Origin: Oasisia sp. SBJ-2009
Lineage: Eukaryota > Annelida > Polychaeta > Sabellida > Siboglinidae
Assembly (NCBI GenBank): GCA_964017155.1
Contig: OZ024863.1
Location: 37,856,038 to 37,920,037 of the forward strand
DNA: 64,000 bases
Direction: 5' to 3'
Below, piece after piece: positions 1 through 10,804 of the stretch (positions within the stretch are counted from its first letter, which is position 1; every line of letters starts with the position of its first letter). Position numbers and translations under genes: made by a program. The notes under the pieces are model-generated. The model had not been told where the DNA came from. It made no database searches and was given only the letters and a program-made list of their open reading frames with translations.

Positions 1-333
1 ATTTATGCTAGTAATATAATAGTACAAATAAACACTAACTTCAATCTGATAGCCTACAATATAATCATCTTGATACTAAAAACCTAAACTCATGTAGTGT
101 CGCTGTAGTTCTGACAGACTATATTTGACTGAAATTATTAATTAATATAACATGACTAATGTCTACAGTGTTCGTTTTGGCTCCATCTCCTTGTATTTGC
201 TCAATGACGATAATAATCCTTTAACACGTTTCTATCGGCTACACATTCTAACTGAGTCATGTATATACCGGGTAACTCTACTAATGTTCACAATGTTCAT
301 TTTACTACACTAAGATTGTGAACTTCACAGTGT
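1..333. other. AT-rich flank of the Gypsy copy, no gene seen
   Basis: This should hold the polypurine tract and 3' LTR of the minus-strand Gypsy copy. I see no stretch that matches the sequence next to the primer-binding site, so the 3' LTR is deleted, diverged, or further left. Confidence 0.5.
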
Positions 334-2277
334 TCACAGATTCAGTCTCTCCGGCGGTTTCCGAGTTCTCTCTGATCTGCGAAGCTGTGTTGGCGGCACA
401 TTACACCGTACGTCAGATGGCGTCGCGTTTGCATCATCAGATGGCGGTGCGTGTGTGTCAGACGGCAGTGCTTGTGTGTCAGATGGCGATGCGTGTGTGT
501 CAGACGGCGATGCGCGTGCGTCATGCAGTTGTGCCTGTGCGTCGGACGCCGGCCGATCTTCCTGAATAGCTACCTCCGGGGGCAGTTCAGGAGATAGTGT
601 TTTCTCAGGCACCGAGCTCTCTTCCTCCTCCTCGTCATTTACACGACGACTTCTCACATGATCGATGTGTCTCCGCACCACTCTCCCATCCTCCAGGCGA
701 ATCCTGAATGAGACTGGACCAGTCTGCTCCACAATAACGCCATGCAGCCATTTTGTTTTGCCGCTGAAGTTCATGACAAACACGGTGTCACCCACTCGGA
801 GTGTACGATCTTTCGCATGGGCATTGTGCGACTCTGTTTGCTTCTGTTGCCGTTGAAGAACACGCTGACCTATGTCTGGGTGCATTAAGTCCAGGTGCGA
901 ACGCGGACGTCGTCCTAGTAATATCTCAGCTGGAGACAATCGGGTTGTGCTCTGAGGTGTATTCCGGTAGCGGAATAAGAATCTGGAGTCTCTCGTTGCA
1001 ACTGTGCCTCCCGTGAGCTTCGCGTACGCCTGCTTGAAGCTCTGCACCGCTCTCTCAGCTAAACTGTTCGAAGCTGGATGATACGGTGCCACACAGATAT
1101 GTTGAATGCCATTTTTCAACATACATGTCGCGAACTCATCGCTTGTGAAACAACTGCCAATGTCGGTCACAATTGTTTCCGCGAGGCCATGAATGGCGAA
1201 TGTTTTTCTCAAACACTCGAGTGTAGCACTTGTTATTGCACTGTGCACAGGGAACACATCCATCCATTTAGAATGCGCGTCGATTAGAACCAGGAACATT
1301 GTTCCGTATATAGGTCCAGCATAGTCGAGATGGAGTCGAGACCACGGTTTCTCTGGCCAATCCCAAGGATGTAGTCTTGCTACCGCAGGTGCTGCTCTGT
1401 GCTCTTGGCAGACTGAGCACGTCTTCACTTTGTTTTCCAGTGCCTCGTCGATACCTGGCCACCAGACCAAACCTCTGGCTAGGGCTTTCATTCTTGCGAT
1501 ACCAGGGTGTGCTTCATGTAGCCCATCAATCACACGAGCTCTGCCCTGTGGTGGTACCACTACTCTGTTTCCCCACAGGAGAACTTGATCTTGAACACTG
1601 AGTTCACACTTTCGCTGTAGGTAGGGCTTTAGATCCCGGTCCGATTTCAGAAGTTCGGGAAAACCGCACTGAACCAGTTTTCTCACTCGTGACAACAACG
1701 GCTCTTTGTTTGTCCACGTTCGAATCTGGGACACATTCACTGGGAATTCGTCCATCTTCTCGAGTAGCATGATCGTGTCACCTGGAATTGGAGGTGTAGG
1801 TACACTCTGTGGCATCGGTAGTCTACTCAGACAGTCAGCATTTGCAAGCTTGGATCCTGGTCGATAGATAATGGTGTAGTCATATGCAGCTAGCATGAGT
1901 GCCCATCGCTGCAGTCTTGCAGAAGCCATCACAGGAATGCCCTTCTGTGCGTCCAGTGGCTTGTGGTCGGATACCAACTGAAACGTCCTTCTGAAGATGT
2001 ACTGGTGGAATCGTTTCACCCCGAAGATAACGGCCAATGCCTCCTTGTCAAGCTGGGAGTAGTTTTTCTCCGCTGTCGCCAGTGATCTTGAAACATAGGC
2101 GACCGGCTTCTCCGAGCCGTCAGGCATGATGTGTGATAGCACAGCGCCTACTCCGTAGGGCGAGGCATCACACGCTAAGGTGAGTAGAAGCTTGGGGTCA
2201 TAGTATGCCAGTACTTTGCAGGAAGACAGGTGCGATTTGACCTTCTGGAAAGCGTAATCTTCCTTCTTCGTGCCCAA
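334..2277 (-). pseudogene. pol: Gypsy RNase H and integrase
   Basis: The 647-codon open stretch begins with RNase H (LACDAS Asp, QLDKEALA Glu, LVSDHKP Asp; residues about 30-110). A retroviral-type integrase follows: an HHCC zinc module (HEAHPG ... CSVCQEH, about 255-295), the core with HLDYAG, VTDIGS and SLAERA for the D, D and E residues, and a C-terminal chromo-less basic tail. The usual VTDNG has become VTDIG, a sign of decay. The C terminus contains a short repeated ASPSDTH-type run. The frame ends at 334 without an env-like gene beyond it. Confidence 0.9.
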
Positions 2278-3398
2278 GGAACATCTTTCTGTAACAGCCG
2301 ATGTAGTGGTGCTAGTGTCGTTGCGAGATTTGGCAGGAATTTCTGGTAGTATTGTACCATGCAGAGGAACGATTTCAGTTCCATAACATTCTGTGGAGCT
2401 GGTGCTGACACCAAAGCTTTCACTTTATCCTCGAGTGGATGCAATCCGTTTGCATCGATGCGGTAACCGAGGTAGTTTACTGCTTCTTTCTTGAAGGCAC
2501 ATTTTCCAGCATTCAATCTCAGACCAGCTTTACTGAGTCTATCCAAGACTCTGGCCAGATTGCCATTGTGTTCAACGTCATCCACACCAGTGATCAGGAT
2601 GTCATCAAGGTACACGCAAACGTGAGGAATGTCGCGCAGTATACATTCCATAGTACGTTGAAAGATTGCAGGTGCAGCTGATACACCGAAAGGTAAGCGT
2701 CGGTATTGGTACAACCCCTTGTGTGTGTTGATCGTGGTCAGTTTCCTCGATTCCTCATCAAGAACCAATTGCTGATATGCATTGCTTATGTCGAGCTTTG
2801 TGAATGTTTCACCATTGGAGAGGGATGCGAACAAGTCCTCAATTCTGGGAATTGGGCAGTAGTCAGGCTTTGCTACCTGATTAACAGTCATCTTGTAATC
2901 GCCACAAATCCGTACTGATGACTGGTTGGATTTCAGCACTGGTACTATGGGCGCTGCCCATTCGGAGTATTTGACCGGTTCGACCACACCTTGCTTCTCC
3001 AAACGATCCAGCTCTGATTCTACCCGTTCACGGAGAGCATAGGCGATGTTTCTGTGCTTGTAGAAACGTGGCTGTGCAGGAACAGTGATGTCAATCTTGA
3101 CCGTGGTGTCCTTCAATTCACCCAGTTCTTCTGTGAATACATCAGCGTATGTATTGAGAATGTCCTCTAATTCTGTTCCTACCCTCATGATGGATCCCCA
3201 GTTCAGCTTTATCTCCTTCAACCAGTCACGTCCGAAGAGATTTGTTCGATTCCCTTGGACGATGAGTACTTGGACATCAGCTGACTGATCCTCGTACTGT
3301 ACGGTTACTCTGGTAGATCCCAACAGAGGTATCTTCTCTCCCAGGTAAGACCGTAACGTTTCATGGGCTGGTTCCAGAACTGGAGGATTACTCCACAA
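2175..3398 (-). pseudogene. pol: Gypsy reverse transcriptase
   Basis: The 407-codon open stretch starts one frame away from the protease and contains the reverse transcriptase core. Visible motifs include KLDISNAYQQL (metal-binding Asp), the QYRRLPFGVSAAP stretch and the catalytic YLDD box at about 2,601-2,612, with the thumb region after it. It breaks frame near 2,270 just before RNase H. It would copy element RNA into DNA in the cytoplasmic particle. The motif set is that of Ty3/Gypsy rather than BEL or Copia. Confidence 0.92.
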
Positions 3399-4386
3399 TG
3401 TGTGATGTTTCTTCGTTGATGATCGATGTCGCGGCTCCAGTGTCCACCTCCAACGTCAATGGTTGTCCGTTTAGCAGCACGTGTGCTAGAATCGGTGGCT
3501 GTCTCTCCTTTCTCAGCACACGGACAGGTGGTCTTGTGTCCACCCTGAATTTGTCATGCTCCGGTGGGTCAGCGACGACTTGGTGGGTAGTATACCGGCC
3601 GCGTCCACCAGTCTTCCCTCCATAGCCACGATGAAACGAACGGAGCACTCCGACATAAACGAGCAATGTGGCCAACTTTGCCACATTGTCGGCATGTAAC
3701 ACTTTTGAAACGACAGTTAGGTGATGTGTGGTTGAGACCACCACAACGATCACATGGCGTGACCACCTGCCGTTTATGCGCCGCCAGTTTGTTCACTTGC
3801 CCGTAAGGTGGCGCGGACGACCCCTTTGGCATGTCGATTTGACGTTGTTGCTGAATATCTTTAACATTTTGATCGGCCAGTTCCATGCTTTGAGCAAGCG
3901 CTAACGCTTTACTACAGTCCAGAGTTTTTTCTGCGAGTAGTCTGCGTTGTATGGCGTCGTCGTTGATTCCGCAAACTAAACGGTCCCTGAGCGAGCTGTC
4001 AAGGTTGTCCTAGAAGTCGCACGTGCCAGATAAACGACGCAGCTCTGACACGTAAGCCGCCACACTTTCAGCGGGGCGCCTGTCACGTTTGTGGAATTTC
4101 AGGCGTTCGACGATGACCGATGGTGTGGGGCGCTGATGCTGGCGCATTAGCTTAACTAATTCAGCGAACGTTTTATCACCGGGCTTTGCGGGCGCACACA
4201 GGTTCCTGAGTAAGATGTAAGCTTTCTTGACCATCTCGCTAAGCATAATCGCGCGTTTAACATGAGTGTCGTCATCATTAATGTTTCTCGCAGCGAACAG
4301 TGGGTCAGCCGCTCGCAATAAATATCCCAACTGTCCGTATCGGGATCGAATTCTTCTATTTTCCCGAAACTGCTAGCCGCTGCCAT
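3388..4386 (-). pseudogene. gag-pro: Gypsy gag and protease (frameshifted)
   Basis: The gag start at 4,386 is followed by acidic text ending in DSWDIY and then shifts frame near 4,320-4,330 into the capsid-like part (4,330-4,010). That part ends in a stop, after which gag-like sequence continues in frame. Near 3,790-3,670 there are two zinc knuckles, one reading CDRCGGLNHTSPNC and one CRQCGKVGHIARLC, as in nucleocapsid. The protease follows with the active-site triad DTGA near 3,450. Broken frames mean no functional polyprotein. These are retroelement genes, not host genes. Confidence 0.85.
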
Positions 4387-4540
4387 GGTTGTTTTGTTTA
4401 CGCAGTCGGGACAACGTAGCGCTAGGCGGGCGGTAGCCGGGCTGTAGCCGTAGGGTGTTAATCGACTTACTGGTGCCGATTAATGGCTCTGCGGGTCGCC
4501 GGCGGTCAACTGCGATGGTGCCCTCGAATGAAATTCAATA

Positions 4541-4557
4541 TCCCATCCTCGTCGCCA
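4541..4557 (-). promoter_or_regulatory. Primer-binding site matching tRNA-Ser 3' end
   Basis: The minus strand reads TGGCGACGAGGATGGGA, complementary to the 3' end of an animal tRNA-Ser(GCU) including its CCA tail. It lies about 155 bp upstream of the gag ATG on the same strand, where a retrotransposon primer site belongs. The 5' LTR should end a few bases to the right, near 4,558-4,562. The tRNA match is from memory of the conserved tRNA-Ser sequence. Confidence 0.75.
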
Positions 4558-4921
4558 TTTATGTGATGTCTGCATGTTCTTGTGAATGAACAAGTCCAAG
4601 TGTTACTGATAACTAACTTTAATCACATATAAATAAGAGTTACATCTGCTGTGTCAGCGGACTGACACACGTTCACTACTCAGGCTCCGGGCTGACCTCG
4701 TTCTCAGGTCACTCCCCAGTCTCCTGTCAGCTGTCACTCCAGGGAGCATCCATTAGTTGTCTATACGATAAGTGACACAGATATCACAGAGGTGCTAGGT
4801 GGAAATGAGCAGAAAACATTGACATTGGCTGGCTGCATGGAGACAACCATATAATTGGAAGCGTCACACCTCAGCATGTCTATAGTTATAGGTCTGTATA
4901 TCTCCTGAACACAGTGACCAT
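4558..4921. other. Possible remnant of Gypsy 5' LTR and flank
   Basis: The stretch lies directly outside the primer-binding site and opens with TGTGATGTCTGC on the plus strand, compatible with an LTR edge. It contains a TATAAATAAG run near 4,629. Without a second copy in the window the LTR limits cannot be set. No gene is seen. Confidence 0.35.
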
Positions 4922-5590
4922 GGTAGTTGCCTGCACGAGCGGGACATGGGTTTCCTCTGCCATTGTACATTGTGTCCCTGTTGCTTGTAGGTGGAGCCAC
5001 AGAGCCGAGGTAGTTGCCTGCACGAGCAGGACATGGGTTTCCTCTGCTATTGTACATTGTGTCTCTCCTGTTGTTTGTAGGTGGAGCCACAGAGCCGTGG
5101 TAGTTGCCTGCACGAGCGGGACATGGGTTTCCTCTGCCATTGTACATTGTGTCTCTCCTGTTGTTTGTAGGTGGAGCCACAGAGCCATGGTAGTTGCCTG
5201 AACGAGCGGGACATGGGTTTCCTCTGCCATTGTACGCTGTGTTCCTCCTGTTGCTTGTAGGTGGAGCCACAGAGCCGTGGTAGTTGCCTGCACGAGCGGG
5301 ACATGGGTTTCCTCTGCCATTGTACATTGTGTCCCTCCAGTTGTTTGTAGGTGGAGTCACAGAGCTAAGGTAGTTGCCTGCACGAGCGGGACATGGGTTT
5401 CCTCTGCCATTGTACATTGTGTCTCTCCTGTTGTTTGTAGGTGGAGTCACAGAGCCGATGTAGTTGCCTGAACAAGCGGGACATGGGTTTCCTCTGCCAT
5501 TGTACTTTCTGTTCCTCCTGTTGCTTGTAGGTGGAGTCACAGAGCCAAGGTGGTTGCCTGCACCAGCAGGACATGGGTTTCCTCTGCTGT
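4922..5590. repeat. 90-bp minisatellite, about 7.5 units, open on both strands
   Basis: Units start at about 4,924, 5,011, 5,101, 5,191, 5,281, 5,371, 5,461 and 5,551; all are 90 bp apart except the first, which is 87 bp. Each begins TAGTTGCCTGCACGAGC. Because 90 is a multiple of three, the minus strand keeps an open frame of 298 codons (5,657-4,761) made of 30-residue repeats with the core GRGNPCPARAGNY. Other frames are open too, so the open frame alone is not evidence of a gene. No signal peptide, start context or splice structure supports expression. Confidence 0.85.
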
Positions 5591-7660
5591 GTTTTGCTCG
5601 TATGTCTAGCATTGTTTCCCAGGCCAAGGTAAATTTACATAATAATAGTTGTGGCAATGGGTGTCACCTCACTGAGGAGTGATTATACTTTTATTTATAG
5701 GTAGGGTGAAAATGGTTATGATGTTTGCTCCATGTGGAGACAGGGGTCGCCCGCATCATTTACTATAAAATTTAGACCTTATTTACTTTATATTTAATGC
5801 TATGTAAGTGTAGTGGTGTTTGCTCCAGGTGGAGACAGGGGTTGCCCACACCAACCAGTGAGTGTAGTCATGTGTATTAGTCTTTTTATTCTTACTGTGT
5901 CTATTGTGTGGCCTTTTGGTCATGAGTTGTTGGTGTTGGCGCAATCCAAGGATGGATACACACAAACCTTGGGCAGATATATATGTCATGGACAGCCATG
6001 ATGCTATTATATTTGTATATGTATTTTGTGATTTAATTTGGTTCCATGATTTGTGACTCCACCTGGTGATTAATGACCAAGGTTACTAAGCAGTGACAAT
6101 AGGTGTCACTGCTGTTTGATCAGCGGGAAGATGGCGGGATTTGGGGACAATGGGAGAGCAAGCAATGAGCCGAACCACGAGGCTGTGTTTTCCTGTGTGA
6201 GGGAAATAAGATTTTGCTGTCTGTGATTGATTCACTGATGCTTTCGGAGTAAGAAGCATTCATGAGCATGTATTCCTGACGTCTGACTATGGGCAGGGTC
6301 TTGTGTTGTTTGTGTGTCAATAAAGAATTGTGAGAGATCCAACGCTTCGCATCCATCCATTTTGAGAACAAGAGTAGTGGGCGTCTTGAGCAAAGGCACA
6401 TTATTTATTTACAAGTTTATTTATCGAATAAATACAATCAATGGGCATTGATTAAAAGCATCAATTGATACAACTTACACACAGTAACACAGCGCAAAGA
6501 ATTTTATTTTGCGGTCACGCAAAAATATTTATGCTGTCTGCAACCGTTTGAAAATTATCACGGTTTGAAATTGTATAAAATTAGTAGAGAAAAGTGTGAT
6601 ATTACCTTGCTGCCGCTCCACTGTGGTTTTATCTACTCTCGAGTCTCGTTCACTGCGCGCGACGCCAACAAGTCAACGTCAACGAGGGGTCGTCCCATTT
6701 TGCAACATCTTACGTGCCTACGTATTAGTATTGGCCGGATTTCCGTGAAAGTGGGGTGTGCGTTTTAACCTAGGAACAGGCAGCGCTATATGCATTTTAC
6801 CCTACAATAGGCTACATGTTAGTAATTCTCCGTCGGTGATGTCACTCCGTATTAAAACATACCAGTTAATGACTTATACGAAGTTTAGTTAGCGTCGTGA
6901 TGATATGCACATTGAATGATTGATATTGTAGCAATAGCAGTTGATTTGAACGTTCATATGGCATACATTTTCAGTTGAAGACGCATGAAACATCGCTACT
7001 ACTTACAATAGGTAGTTTCTTTCAACCGGTTCGTTCGTTTTTGTGACCACTCCACTTTTATCTAAAATCTGCCTACTACAGCGTCGTGTCGCTCAGTGTG
7101 CCTCGTCCTCGGTCGTTCACTATGGAGAATGAGCATGCGCACTACCAACATTTACATTACTTCCTGTCTAGCGCGCGCGTACGTCTATAGTCTCGTCTAC
7201 CATTATTATCGATTCAGCGGTGGACGCGGTAAAATGCTCTTAGCCTTAGGCAATACACTATCGTTTTACAGAGAATAAAATTAACAGACTTTTGAGATCG
7301 AAAAGCCGGCGCGGTCGGCATAAACAAACTGTTTATTGTTCATTCCATGGGCACGGCTCAGTGACACGTGCATCGTTGGCGTTGCGCTTGCGGCTGGCAC
7401 ACATCGGAGCGCTATAATTTGGGTCTCAAAATGCAATATTTGTGAAACATAAATATACCTGGGAATGCTGACTGATTATGTTAACACTTAAGGATTAGAG
7501 TTTGTGTGAGGTATCCAATAAAGGCAGTTATTATTGCAAAATTGAGGTGAATTGTTTGCGTGTGGCAGGTATATATTGTTTGGATTCATTCATTTTCTGC
7601 CAGTCAAATGTGACCGTCGTTCTGGCGTGCCTGTTAGGTGCACAGGGAAGGTGCAAATAC
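5591..7660. other. No gene recognised; diverged repeats
   Basis: A phrase GTTTGCTCCANGTGGAGACA recurs near 5,725 and 5,818, so this part contains an old short repeat. The stretch 6,600-7,420 is richer in CpG than its surroundings and could be a decayed regulatory or coding stretch, but no conserved open frame is visible. Open frames here are short and lack recognisable motifs. Confidence 0.4.
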
Positions 7661-7668
7661 CGTATATG

Positions 7669-7670
<2 letters not shown>

Positions 7671-7738
<68 letters not shown>
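7671..7738. repeat. (TA)n microsatellite
   Basis: About 68 bp of uninterrupted alternating A and T. Confidence 0.98.
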
Positions 7739-7741
<3 letters not shown>

Positions 7742-7982
7742 GACTGTACTGTACTTTTAATTATTTATACTTTATTTTCAATAGAAAACGTAACAGTGGT
7801 TGTGTCAAATTGAATGTTTGTTAATTAACAAATGAAATGGTAAATTGTAAAAATTCATTTTATATACTATAATGTTATCATCATATTTTTATATCAATTA
7901 ATTTTAAAATGTTTTTTAAATAGTGTTTTATTAATGTCATTTATTATAATAAATTGTATTATTATATGTATAATATATAATC

Positions 7983-7984
<2 letters not shown>

Positions 7985-8030
<46 letters not shown>
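7985..8030. repeat. (TA)n microsatellite
   Basis: A second alternating AT run of about 46 bp, 250 bp after the first, in very AT-rich sequence. Confidence 0.97.
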
Positions 8031-8035
<5 letters not shown>

Positions 8036-10122
8036 TGTACTTTTTTGTAATTACGGTTTAATTACACATTTCGATTTTTTATTTCTATTATGATTTTATT
8101 AGTATTATCGTAAACTATATATTTTATCTAAAGCTTTATTGTATAATTAATTATGTATGTATATATGTATGTATGAGTGTTGAGTGATTTGAAAATCACG
8201 GTTTACCACGTGACATGGTTACCATCCATATATAAATATACAGCTTTTACTTATTTTTTAGCTTTTTTCTTATTTGGGCGTAATCGTGATTAGCCGGTGC
8301 GATGCAATGGGGGCAGAAGGGGAAGGGCGGGTAAAGTGGGCCCCTTAAACGCAGATCGACCTTCATTTGACACTTATGTACAAAAAAGGTTCTTTTTGCT
8401 ATACCTAGTTTTGTAGATTGACTATAAGTACATATACACCTGCAGTCTATAGTAAACTCTATCTGAATTAGTCGATTTTTTAAAAGATACCCATTTTATA
8501 AAATGTGGATGCCAAAGTGGACCCGGGCCCTCACGACTTAGTCGTTGGCGCAACTCTCGAACATAAACACACCGCGCTCATGCCCGATACGCTTACGGTG
8601 TGCCCTCAGGCCATACTCCTGCAATGCACCCAACCATCACTATTTTTGTTGTTGGAATACAATTTTAAACAATCCGGACAAGGCCTGGTGTCACTGCCTC
8701 CCTTGTTTTTTTTTTCTTAGCTTTTGTGTGCCCTCTCTTCTTTGAACCGGTTGGTTGTATAGGCCCTACATGGGACCCACTTTGACTTTTGCGATAGATG
8801 ATCAATTGGATGCCATGTTTGGATTAATGCGTTTATTCACGTCAAACTAAAATTGCCCATTCAACTAACTCGCTGACAACGCCACCATTAAAGACTTTCC
8901 ATATTCTATGCCTCAAGCGCATCTTTATTATCAGCTGACAGGATCGTGTCTCATACGGGGTCTAGGCCCTACTGTATCGGGCTAGGATCCAAGCATATAA
9001 TATAGGTCTATTAATTACTGGGCCAGAGACGTCTGCATTGGCTGCGCGACTATTATGGCTCGGCATTAGGAGGACGGCCACTTCCGAAAGATATCTATGA
9101 GACGAGGCCAGTGGGACGTCTGCAAGTGCAGCTTGAAGGTCCGCCACGTAATCTCACAAGATGGGGAGACAGTGATCAAAAAGCGCACTACTTGGCGTCA
9201 GGCCATGTAGGCCGACATACGCAGGTATCTGTCGGATATAGACTCCAGCTTGGAGTTGAAAGGATGCGACGCAAACATCAACTCACATCATCTTTGTCAT
9301 CATGCTTCATACAACAATGTGATTATTTTCGCCTTTGTCATTTATTTATTATTTTGAATGGGATGATCCGTCTAACGATGGTTTGACGTCGTATATACGC
9401 TGTCAAGAAAACGACGCCATCTTGGAACCTGCATGGTTTCAGGGAACTTTTGTGAGACCAATTTATAGGCTGTCGGTGCGTGTTTATTCGGTAAAGTATT
9501 AACAACAATACACAACTGCGTTAACCAATCCAACAAACCATCTTCACCGACGTCAGACCGAAATGATCATTCGTACTGGGGGAGGGGGCTGGGCTAAGCT
9601 GATGCTTCAGCGCCATTACATGACGCTCTCCAGAGAACTTTTGCACAAAAACAGACACCCCTTCCGTATGTATTTCTCTTCAACCCCACCGAAATAAATT
9701 AACACCATGCTTATAAATGCTATGGAACCAAGTCCCCTTCGACACAAACAATGGGTGAGGTCTCTTACGACGTCTATGTTCATCAAGATTGGCACCCGTC
9801 TCAATGGTGCTTCCTCATAGCCGACGCTATGGTACAATCAAACAAAATGGCATACTTGTCACCTAAAGAACCACGATTTTGCCCAACTTGTTATCCAACA
9901 GTGGTCGTAATTAACATTAGTTTAATTTCTGGGTTCCCCCATTAAATTAGTTCAAAACGCGAGGAATATATGTAATGCCATATTGGTCTGATATCGACAG
10001 ATCTGCAAGTAACAAATATTTTCCATCTTCACTCCCTAAGCATCTTGTGTACCACACACAACGGAAACTTTGTAAAAGAAACACGAACACAAACTAGAGT
10101 ACATTGAAACATATATCCAAAA
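8031..10122. other. Gene-free stretch
   Basis: No open frame with a recognisable motif and no clear repeat unit. It lies downstream of the FKBP12 gene, which ends on the minus strand near 10.1 kb. Confidence 0.5.
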
Positions 10123-10128
10123 TTTATT
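10123..10128 (-). terminator. Candidate poly(A) signal of FKBP12
   Basis: AATAAA on the minus strand about 680 bp beyond the TAG stop. It is the first perfect hexamer I noted after the stop; usage is inferred. Confidence 0.45.
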
Positions 10129-10804
10129 GCCTGAATGTATAACAATTTCTGAATATCATTAAAAATACCAATATCTCTAACGAAATGCTCACAGAGCAGA
10201 TATTTATGTACGTAGATAGTGTCAAAAACTACCTATAAAATGCATTTCTGGTGTTTCAAATAAATCAGAAACCTCCTCTGTTGGCCAAACTAACGGTTAA
10301 CCATCCACTAAGTGAAACACTAAACAGATTATTAAAATGCCCATTCAAGATATGAATCTGAGGTAGCGACACTGATGATGATGTCTGCTAGTGAAATGGA
10401 ATTTCTACATCTAATTTACCAGGCACATTAAAACCTGCTTGAATGCATTCACTAGATCACGGACTTCATAGAGGTGGTGACCCTATTAATTCTGCAAATA
10501 ATTTACAATATGTTTAACAAGCTGTCAATATTACAGATGGCACTTGTGAAGTGAAGTTCTCTATTAAACGCTTGATGAGAAATATATTTAACATGCTCTA
10601 CCAGGGCAAACATCAGTCTGTTTTCAAATGTAACTCATTTATGAACGGTCCCGCAATAAAGTGTACACACAACACAGAAGCCTACGTATGAGTTACAACC
10701 TAGAGAGACTGACACACACACACACCTGCACGTCACTAGTACATCTAACAGGAATATATTGTGATATTTGTAATGATGTCGATGGACTGCACATGAAGTG
10801 CCCT

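Larger units (their letters stand above)
334..4557 (-). mobile_element. Ty3/Gypsy LTR retrotransposon, decayed copy
   Basis: On the minus strand the order is tRNA primer-binding site, gag, zinc knuckles, aspartic protease, reverse transcriptase, RNase H and integrase, which is the Ty3/Gypsy order. Several frame breaks separate the parts: within gag near 4,320, a stop near 4,010, shifts near 3,650, near 3,390 and near 2,270. The copy is therefore inactive. I could not find a matching LTR pair: sequence right of 4,558 should be the 5' LTR, and the 3' LTR may lie partly to the left of base 1 or be deleted. Family placement rests on domain order and motifs; the tRNA-Ser primer site would suit a Mag-like clade, which is inference. 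Confidence 0.9.

Noticed and set aside
1..4760. Pair of LTRs for the Gypsy copy
   Set aside because: I compared the left flank with the stretch right of the primer site and found no convincing direct repeat; a full alignment including sequence left of base 1 would decide.
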